From Williamsia phyllosphaerae (GTDB lineage: Bacteria > Actinomycetota > Actinomycetes > Mycobacteriales > Mycobacteriaceae), in contig NZ_BMCS01000002.1 of assembly GCF_014635305.1 (NCBI RefSeq), forward strand, positions 1-64,000: a stretch of DNA of 64,000 nucleotides, read 5' to 3'. The notes under the pieces were generated by a model. It was not told the origin of the DNA and made no database searches. It worked only from the letters and a program-made list of their open reading frames with translations. Below, one piece after another: positions 58,283 through 64,000 of the stretch. Each line of letters opens with the position of its first letter. The stretch's first letter is position 1. Both the position numbers and the translations under genes were made by a program.

Positions 58283-58873
58283 TCAGACCGCACCGGGGTC
58301 GGCGGCGATCCGATCGGGGTCGGCGACGTCGATCCCGGCCTCGTCCCACGCGCGGCGCAGGGCGTCGACACCGCGGAGTCGGACCCACGCCGCCTCGTTG
58401 CCGGTGACCGGCACCGCGCGCAGGAACGTCACCGCCGACATCGGGTCGGGTAGCGGGCAGTCGTCGATGTCGTCGGACTCGAGAACGACCGCGGTACACG
58501 ACGATCCCGACCAGAGGGGCTCGCCCAGATCGATCAGCGCGTCGGGCACCAGCACGATGCCCTCGACCGAGGGCGCGGCGGCCAGCAACGCCAGGCTGCG
58601 ATGCAGTCCGGGCAGCTCGCGTTTCTGCGCCATCCTGATCACGATCTCCGCGCGGGGACCGTGCAGCGGATCCGCGGCGAGGTCGGTCGGATCGGTCATC
58701 GGGTGTCGGGCGCATCCGACGCTGATGTAGACGACCTGCGTGTCGGCCTCGAACCGGAGCACGTCCACCGGTTCCACGCCGAGAAACGTGACGGACGCCT
58801 TCTGGGGGGATGCGGACAGGACCGACTGCAGGTGGACGGTGATCTGTTCGGTGACGTGCTCGCTCATCGTCAT
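58283..58873 (-). CDS. suppressor-of-fused (SUFU) domain protein
   Basis: The 196-residue soluble protein fits the SUFU-like family: it has the blocks YISVGCARHPMTD, GPRAEIVIRM, EGIVLVPDALIDLGEPLWSG and VTFLRAVPVTGNEAAWVRLR. Bacterial members have no established biochemical role and sometimes occur with toxin-immunity systems, but no toxin gene is seen here. AAGG lies about 9 nt before the ATG at 58873. It converges on corA with a 5-nt gap and is divergent from the metallophosphoesterase. Confidence 0.78.
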   Translation of the reverse strand: MTMSEHVTEQITVHLQSVLSASPQKASVTFLGVEPVDVLRFEADTQVVYISVGCARHPMTDPTDLAADPLHGPRAEIVIRMAQKRELPGLHRSLALLAAAPSVEGIVLVPDALIDLGEPLWSGSSCTAVVLESDDIDDCPLPDPMSAVTFLRAVPVTGNEAAWVRLRGVDALRRAWDEAGIDVADPDRIAADPGAV

Positions 58874-58895
58874 CAGTCAACACCTTCCCGGCCGG

Positions 58896-58901
58896 TAGCC
58901 T
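58896..58901 (+). promoter_or_regulatory. candidate leaderless -10 element for the metallophosphoesterase
   Basis: TAGCCT ends 6 nt before the ATG at 58908. It lies in a 34-nt divergent gap; no Shine-Dalgarno is present. Confidence 0.45.
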
Positions 58902-58907
58902 CGACAC

Positions 58908-59615
58908 ATGGTGCGAGTTCTCGCGGTGGCCGACGAGGTGGTCGATGCACTGACCTGCGGTCTCGTCGAACAACTCGCCCCCGATCTGATCCTGGGGGCC
59001 GGCGACCTGCCGTTCGACTACCTCGAGACGCTCTCGACCCGTAGCGGCGCGCCGTGCGTCTTCGTCCCCGGTAACCACGATCGCGACCTGTCCGGCTTTC
59101 GACGCGGACGGGGTGGATGGGTGCGCGCCGGCCTGCCCGCCTCGGACCCGGGGCCACGCGGCGCCGTGAACGCGGACGGCCGGGTGGTCACCGTCGCGGG
59201 TCTGCGCATCGCCGGGTTGGGTGGCTCGATCCGGTACAACGACGGCCCGAACCAGTATCGCGAGGCGGCACAGCGGCGGCGCGCGAACCGACTGCGGTGG
59301 CGGCGACGTCTGACCGGACGATCGTCGGCGCCGGTGGACATCCTGCTGACGCACAGCCCGGCCCGCGGATACGGCGACGGCGACGACGGCCCCCACATCG
59401 GTTTCCGATGCCTCATCGGGTTGGTGCGGACCCTGCGGCCCCAGGCACTGATCCACGGCCACATCCACCCGTACGGCATGACGCCGGCGGATCTGCAGAT
59501 CCCGGTGGACGATTCGGGGTCGGCCCTGTCGATGAACACCGTGGGATACACCGTCTTCGACATCGACGCCGGCGGCAGCGGGATATCCGTGCGGAGGCGC
59601 AGACATGGCTCGTGA
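58908..59615 (+). CDS. metallophosphoesterase, calcineurin-like fold
   Basis: The 235-residue protein has the later metal motifs GAGDLPFDYL, VPGNHDRD and IHGHIHPYG, with THSPARGYGDGDDGPH before the last. Motif 1 reads VADEVVD where most family members have DxH, so the first histidine ligand is absent; I believe this is shared by a mycobacterial subfamily but cannot check it. Substrate unknown. The mRNA is predicted to be leaderless. The next gene overlaps it by 11 nt, implying a functional pair. Confidence 0.85.
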   Translation: MVRVLAVADEVVDALTCGLVEQLAPDLILGAGDLPFDYLETLSTRSGAPCVFVPGNHDRDLSGFRRGRGGWVRAGLPASDPGPRGAVNADGRVVTVAGLRIAGLGGSIRYNDGPNQYREAAQRRRANRLRWRRRLTGRSSAPVDILLTHSPARGYGDGDDGPHIGFRCLIGLVRTLRPQALIHGHIHPYGMTPADLQIPVDDSGSALSMNTVGYTVFDIDAGGSGISVRRRRHGS

Positions 59616-60462
59616 CACCGGCTTTCCCGACGCGGACGCCGAGAACGATTTCTCCCGCCTGCGCAGGCAGGCCGAACTCGCGCGTCTCTCGGCGTGGTTC
59701 ACCAGGACACCTGCCGACGTCAACACCATCCTGCCGTTCGACGAGGTCGTCGCCGCACTCGGCCGCACCGGTGAGACCAACGTCGGCCTGGTCGTGGTCG
59801 AGGTGTCGACGATCGTCGGGAGTGTGGACCGGACACGGGATTTCGACCGCTACTTCCGACCCACCTCGGCACGTGTGCGGGCGCGGTGGCAGCGCCTGGC
59901 CGCCGCACAGCGACGCGGCGAGTCGGTGCCGCCGATCATCCTCTACCGCGTCGGGTCGATGCACTTCGTCGTCGACGGACACCACCGGGTGTCCATCGCG
60001 ATCGCCCGTCGCATCAAGACGCTCGACGCCTACGTCACCGAGATCCACACCCGCATCTCACCCGACGGGATCAACGCCACGTCCGACCTGGTCCTCAAGG
60101 ACCACCGTCGCCTGTTCCTGGCGCGGGTACCGCTGGCGGGCAAACAGGCCGAGGCCATCACCGTCGAGGACCCGTTCGACTACGCCGAACTGGCCGAGAA
60201 CGTGGAGGCATGGGGATTCCGTCTCACCCAGGAGATCGGCGAGTTCCTGTCCCGGGGCGAGATCGCCCGCCGCTGGTTCGGTGAGGAGTTCCTGCCGGTG
60301 GTGCGCATGGCGCGCCGCGCCGAGGTCCTGCCCTCGGTGACCAGCGACGCCGAGCTCTACATGTGGCTGGCCTGCGAGCGTTATCGCCTCGTGCGCAAGC
60401 ACATCTGGGACGAGGACATCATCGACGAGCTCCGCACACTCGCGCCGCGCCGCCGACCCTGA
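59605..60462 (+). CDS. ParB/sulfiredoxin-fold protein
   Basis: The 285-residue protein has the ParB-type nucleotide-binding motif VVDGHHRVSIAIARR (about 130-144), preceded by the PPIILYRVGSMHF strand. There is no clear ParB helix-turn-helix; the C-terminal half is helical (EEFLPVVRMARRAEV...). It is therefore unlikely to be a chromosome partitioning ParB. Proteins with this fold include CTPases, sulfiredoxin and serine kinases. Its overlap with the metallophosphoesterase suggests the two act together, for example as writer and eraser of a phosphate; that is speculation. Confidence 0.75.
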   Translation: MARDTGFPDADAENDFSRLRRQAELARLSAWFTRTPADVNTILPFDEVVAALGRTGETNVGLVVVEVSTIVGSVDRTRDFDRYFRPTSARVRARWQRLAAAQRRGESVPPIILYRVGSMHFVVDGHHRVSIAIARRIKTLDAYVTEIHTRISPDGINATSDLVLKDHRRLFLARVPLAGKQAEAITVEDPFDYAELAENVEAWGFRLTQEIGEFLSRGEIARRWFGEEFLPVVRMARRAEVLPSVTSDAELYMWLACERYRLVRKHIWDEDIIDELRTLAPRRRP

Positions 60463-60505
60463 GGTCGTCTACGACGCGGCGCGGTGTGCGTCGGCGACGA
60501 GCTTT

Positions 60506-61678
60506 CTACAGGCGCAGGTTGTGACCGCTGGCCTGGTCGAAGAGCGCGACCTTCGAGGTGTCGTAGAACAGTTCCGCCGACTGCCCCTTGGTGATCGTCG
60601 ACTCGGGCGACAGCCGCGCGATGAGCTGGTTGGACCCGAAGTCGGCACCGGAGTCGGCCGCGAGTTCGGCCAGCGCATCGCTCGAGGCCCGCTGGCCCTC
60701 GACGGTGAAGTAGGCGAACTTGTCCGATCCCATGGACTCGAGCACCTCGATGTGGGCGGCGAAGGAGCCGCCGTTGCCACGCGCCAGGGTGTCGAGCAGC
60801 TTCGCGTCCTCGAAGTGCTCGGGGCGGATGCCGACCAACACCTCGCCGTTGCTCTGCACCGACTGCGCGTTGGACACGACCTTCTGGTGATCGGGGACGA
60901 CGATCTCACCGATCGCGGTCTGCACCGACCCGGCGGTCAGCGTGCCCGGCAGGAAGTTCATCGCCGGCGACCCGATGAACCCGGCCACGAACAGGTTCGC
61001 CGGGTTGGCGTACAGCTCCTGCGGCGACCCGATCTGCTGCACGTGTCCGCCGCGCAGGACGACCACGCGATCGCCGAGGGTCATGGCCTCGGTCTGGTCG
61101 TGGGTGACGTACACCGTGGTGGTGCCCAGTCGCTGCTGCAGCCGGGAGATCTCGGTGCGCATCTGCACGCGCAGCTTCGCGTCGAGGTTCGACAGCGGCT
61201 CGTCCATGAGGAAGGCCTTGGGGTCGCGCACGATCGCGCGGCCCATGGCGACGCGCTGACGCTGACCACCGGAGAGGTTGGCCGGCTTGCGGTCGAGGTA
61301 CTGGCCCAGGTCGAGGATCCGTGAGGCCTCGTCGACCTTCGCCGCGATCTCCGACTTCGAGAGCTTCGCCAGCGTGAGCGGGAACGCGATGTTGTCGCGC
61401 ACGGTCATGTGCGGATACAGCGCATAGCTCTGGAAGACCATGGCGATGTCGCGGTCCTTCGGGGCCTTCTCGTTGACGCGCGTCCCACCGATGCGCAGTT
61501 CGCCCGAGGAGATGTCCTCGAGGCCCGCGATCATGTTGAGCGTCGTGGACTTGCCGCAGCCCGAGGGTCCGACCAGGATCACGAACTCGCCGTCGGCGAT
61601 CTCGATGCTCACCTCGCTGACCGCCAGCGAACCGTCGGGGTACTTCTTGGTCACCTTGTCGAGAACGATGTCGGCCAT
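60506..61678 (-). CDS. sugC: trehalose ABC importer ATP-binding protein
   Basis: SugC is the MalK-type ATPase of the LpqY-SugABC importer, which recycles trehalose released during mycolate transfer. The 390-residue protein has P-loop GPSGCGKST (38-46), signature LSGGQRQRVAMGRA, Walker B FLMDEPLSNLDAKLR with the H-loop YVTHDQTEAM, and a C-terminal OB-type regulatory domain. It starts 2 nt after the sugB stop. In M. tuberculosis the same order lpqY-sugA-sugB-sugC is followed by corA. Confidence 0.93.
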   Translation of the reverse strand: MADIVLDKVTKKYPDGSLAVSEVSIEIADGEFVILVGPSGCGKSTTLNMIAGLEDISSGELRIGGTRVNEKAPKDRDIAMVFQSYALYPHMTVRDNIAFPLTLAKLSKSEIAAKVDEASRILDLGQYLDRKPANLSGGQRQRVAMGRAIVRDPKAFLMDEPLSNLDAKLRVQMRTEISRLQQRLGTTTVYVTHDQTEAMTLGDRVVVLRGGHVQQIGSPQELYANPANLFVAGFIGSPAMNFLPGTLTAGSVQTAIGEIVVPDHQKVVSNAQSVQSNGEVLVGIRPEHFEDAKLLDTLARGNGGSFAAHIEVLESMGSDKFAYFTVEGQRASSDALAELAADSGADFGSNQLIARLSPESTITKGQSAELFYDTSKVALFDQASGHNLRL

Positions 61679-61680
61679 GG

Positions 61681-62511
61681 CTATCCCTTCACAGCGCCGG
61701 AGGTCAGGCCGGCAACGATTCGACGTTGGAAAAAGAGCACGAAGATGATGATCGGAATGGTGATGACGACCGCCGCCGCCGCGATGGAGCCGGTCGGTTC
61801 GGCGAACTGCGAGTCACCGGTGAAGTTCGAGATCGCCGCGGGTGCGGTGATCGAGTTCTCCGTCGAGGTCAACGAGATCGCCAGGAGCAGGTCGTTCCAG
61901 GCGAAGATGAACACCAGGATCGCCGCGGTGACGATGCCGGGTGCGGCGAGCGGTGCGATCACTTTGCGGAAGGCCTGCGCCGGTGTGGCGCCGTCCATCT
62001 TGGCGGCCTTCTCCAGCTCCCACGGGATCTCGCGGAAGAACGCCGAGAGCGTGTAGACCGCCAGCGGCAGCGCGAACGTGATGTAGGGCAGGATCAGTCC
62101 CGGCCAGGTGTCGAACAGTCCGACCGCACGCTCGATGTTGAACAGCGGTGTCACCAGGGAGATCTGGGGGAACATCGCGATCAACAGCGCCGCTCCCACG
62201 AACAGCTTCTTGCCCGGGAAGTCGAGGCGCGCGACGGCGTAGGCGGCCATCGTGCCCAGCAGCACCGCGATCACCGTGGTGATCAGGCCGATGCCGATGG
62301 AGTTGATCAGCGCGCTGGTGAACACGCTGGTGTCGAAGATGCCCTTGTAGTTCTCCCAGGTGAAACTCTTCGGGATGAAGTTGCCGTCGGTCACCTGGCC
62401 CGGGGGCTTGAGCGACAGGCTCACGATCCACAGGACCGGCACCAGGGCGTACACCACCACCAGCAGGTTGATGACCGACCAGCCGACCTTTTTCCCCAAC
62501 GTCTGATTCAT
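61681..62511 (-). CDS. sugB: trehalose ABC importer permease
   Basis: The 276-residue permease has six membrane helices and the binding-protein-dependent transport signature (EAA loop) near residues 167-190: [20 protein letters not shown], then PLAAPGI. This loop docks on SugC. It lies between sugA and sugC with gaps of 6 and 2 nt, so all are one transcript. Confidence 0.93.
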   Translation of the reverse strand: MNQTLGKKVGWSVINLLVVVYALVPVLWIVSLSLKPPGQVTDGNFIPKSFTWENYKGIFDTSVFTSALINSIGIGLITTVIAVLLGTMAAYAVARLDFPGKKLFVGAALLIAMFPQISLVTPLFNIERAVGLFDTWPGLILPYITFALPLAVYTLSAFFREIPWELEKAAKMDGATPAQAFRKVIAPLAAPGIVTAAILVFIFAWNDLLLAISLTSTENSITAPAAISNFTGDSQFAEPTGSIAAAAVVITIPIIIFVLFFQRRIVAGLTSGAVKG

Positions 62512-62517
62512 GGTCGG

Positions 62518-63522
62518 CTACCGCCCCTCGTTGTCGGAACCGGGCGCCGATGCACCGAACCCCTTGATGAACAGTGCGGCGATGATCGCGACGGTCAGGA
62601 AGATCAGCACGCTGACCGCCGAACCGACGCCGAGATTGAACGCCTTGAACAGGTTGTCGTAACCGAGGATCGACACCGAGTAGGTGGTGTTCGCCCCCTT
62701 GGTCAACACGTAGATGTTGTCGAAGATGCGGAACGCGTCGAGGGTGCGGAACAGCAGCGCCACCAGGATCGCGGGCTTCATCAACGGGATCGTGATGCGT
62801 ATCAATCGCGTCCAGGCACCGGCACCGTCGACCTGGGCCGCCTTGAGCAGGTCGTCGGGGACCAACGCGAGGCCGGCCAGCAGCAGCAGCGCCATGAACG
62901 GCGTCGTCTTCCACACCTCGGCGAGCACGATGATCGCCAGCGAGGGCCACTGCTCGGTGAGAGGCGCGCTGCCGTCGGGGAGCAGGTTGGCCAGGTACCC
63001 GGTCTCCGGCGTCCATGCGTAGAACCACGAGAACGCGGCCGCGACGGTGACGATGCCGTACGGGATCAGGACGACCGTGCGGACGGTTCCCCGCCCGAAG
63101 ATGGTCCGGTGCATGACCAGCGCCACGGCGAGACCGAGTACGAACTCGATGGCCACCGAGACCAGGGTGATGCCCAGCGTCACACCGAATGCCGTCCACC
63201 AGTAGTTGTCCCCGAGCACGGTCACGTAGTTCGAGAACCAGACGAACTCGTCCTTGCCGGGAGCCGAGAGGCTGGCCTTGAACAGGCTCAGGTAGATCGA
63301 GTAGACGATGGGATAACCGGTCACGACGAGCATCACGATCGCGGCGGGCGCCACCAGCATCAGGCCGAGGCGACGATCGGCCTTCTTGCCGTCACTGGCG
63401 TTCTTCGCTGTGGGAGGTGCTCCCCCACCACCGGTCGTGGCCGGCGACGCGGTGCTCGCCGGGGTGTCGGGGCGCGCGTGACGCCCTCCGGGCTGCGTGA
63501 GCCCACCATCGGCAGTCGTCAT
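62518..63522 (-). CDS. sugA: trehalose ABC importer permease
   Basis: The 334-residue permease has a disordered Thr/Pro/Gly/Ala-rich N-terminus (about 1-50), then six membrane helices. Its EAA loop is near residues 233-255 (KAAQVDGAGAWTRLIRITIP). Its ATG overlaps the lpqY stop as ATGA. The long N-terminal tail resembles MalF-type permeases in having extra sequence before the core helices. Confidence 0.93.
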   Translation of the reverse strand: MTTADGGLTQPGGRHARPDTPASTASPATTGGGGAPPTAKNASDGKKADRRLGLMLVAPAAIVMLVVTGYPIVYSIYLSLFKASLSAPGKDEFVWFSNYVTVLGDNYWWTAFGVTLGITLVSVAIEFVLGLAVALVMHRTIFGRGTVRTVVLIPYGIVTVAAAFSWFYAWTPETGYLANLLPDGSAPLTEQWPSLAIIVLAEVWKTTPFMALLLLAGLALVPDDLLKAAQVDGAGAWTRLIRITIPLMKPAILVALLFRTLDAFRIFDNIYVLTKGANTTYSVSILGYDNLFKAFNLGVGSAVSVLIFLTVAIIAALFIKGFGASAPGSDNEGR

Positions 63523-64000
63523 GGGATCAGTCCCTCACCGTCGATTGCCTTGCGGACCTGCTCGGCGAGCACATCGACTCCGCTCTTGGGGTCGAGTCCG
63601 CCGGGCGGACTCAGCTTGGCCACCAGCAGCGTCGAGATCGCCTGGTAGACCGGCGATGCCGGTCGGTTGGCGGACGCATCCGCCTCCAGCTGCGCCTTGA
63701 TGTCGTCGCCCATGGGGTAGGTCTGCTTGAAGTCGGCATCCTCGTAGATCGACGAGATCGTCGGCGGAGTACCACCGCTGATGGAGTACACCTTCTGCGC
63801 GTCGGTGTTGGTCAGGCACTGAGCCGCCTTGAACGCCAGGGCCTTCTGCTTCGACGTACTCGCCACGGCCAGGTTCACCCCACCGACGGTCACCTTCGCG
63901 GGCGTGCCCGGGTTGACCGCGGGGTAGCGCGCGAAGTCGAACTTCGTACGCACCAGTTGGTTGACCGGACCGAGCTCGGAATCGGCGGGCGGGTTGTCGG
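63519..64000 (-). CDS. lpqY: trehalose-binding lipoprotein, C-terminal part (gene runs off the window)
   Basis: The visible 160 residues are the C-terminal lobe of a type I extracellular sugar-binding protein, with GGVNLAVASTSKQKALAFKA and YSISGGTPPTISSIYED, typical of ABC sugar-binding proteins. By position before sugA it is LpqY. The N-terminus, signal peptide and lipobox lie beyond the right edge; an internal ATG at 63953 is not the start. Its stop overlaps the sugA start by 4 nt. Confidence 0.9.
   Translation of the reverse strand, partial: DNPPADSELGPVNQLVRTKFDFARYPAVNPGTPAKVTVGGVNLAVASTSKQKALAFKAAQCLTNTDAQKVYSISGGTPPTISSIYEDADFKQTYPMGDDIKAQLEADASANRPASPVYQAISTLLVAKLSPPGGLDPKSGVDVLAEQVRKAIDGEGLIP

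Noticed and set aside
59605..60462. A chromosome-partitioning ParB
   Set aside because: There is the nucleotide-binding motif, but no helix-turn-helix domain and no parA neighbour.

Overview
The window is a high-GC actinobacterial chromosome segment, most probably from Gordonia or a close mycolate-producing relative (Mycobacteriales). The evidence is the gene order, the fused b-delta ATP synthase subunit, a Kgd-type 2-oxoglutarate enzyme, a mycolate-type dehydratase fusion and a cyclopropane-synthase-family methyltransferase. Only 44 nt of 16S rRNA are present, so the species cannot be read from it. Two blocks match the Mycobacterium tuberculosis order I know: Rv1292-Rv1315 (argS to murA, next to the rRNA operon) and parts of Rv1235-Rv1248c (kgd, lpqZ, corA, lpqY-sugABC).

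Layout. 1-734: 5' end of a 16S rRNA gene (minus strand) with its leader, boxA and two tandem promoters. 735-2679: murA (minus) and the divergent cobalamin adenosyltransferase gene. 2683-11406: DUF2550 gene and the complete F1Fo-ATP synthase operon (minus). 11671-24965: wecA, tsaC, prmC, prfA, rpmE, rho, thrB, thrC, hom, lysA and argS, all minus and often overlapping. 25106-28989: a DUF3105/DUF305 membrane pair, a fused dehydratase and a mycolic-acid-type methyltransferase (plus). 29040-34647: glycosyltransferase, tRNA-Arg(CCG), sbcC and sbcD (minus). 34790-44986: membrane molybdopterin oxidoreductase, then a TetR/MFS/PadR efflux cluster facing a tightly coupled GST-like / unknown / fused ABC exporter operon. 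45122-49030: kgd. 49031-52953: a TetR regulator divergent from a Baeyer-Villiger-type monooxygenase / SDR / esterase operon. 52991-60462: membrane protein, MBL hydrolase, lpqZ, malic enzyme, CorA, SUFU-domain protein, metallophosphoesterase and ParB-fold protein. 60506-64000: the trehalose importer genes sugC, sugB, sugA and the 3' end of lpqY.

How the parts work together. The left half is core housekeeping: cell wall entry (MurA, WecA), ATP synthesis, translation termination and release-factor methylation, transcription termination, and aspartate-family amino acid synthesis. The right half is accessory metabolism and defence against small molecules: two efflux systems with local regulators, a thiol-transferase-like enzyme coupled to an ABC exporter, an oxygenase operon for ketone or fatty compounds, and a trehalose recycling importer.

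No phage, insertion sequence, CRISPR array or clearly transferred island is visible. The most consistent unusual signal is regulatory. Many genes across the window have a TANNNT -10 hexamer exactly 6-7 nt before an ATG or GTG, which predicts leaderless mRNAs, and several of these overlap palindromic operators. The best candidate for an undescribed functional unit is the coupled three-gene operon at 39364-44986.
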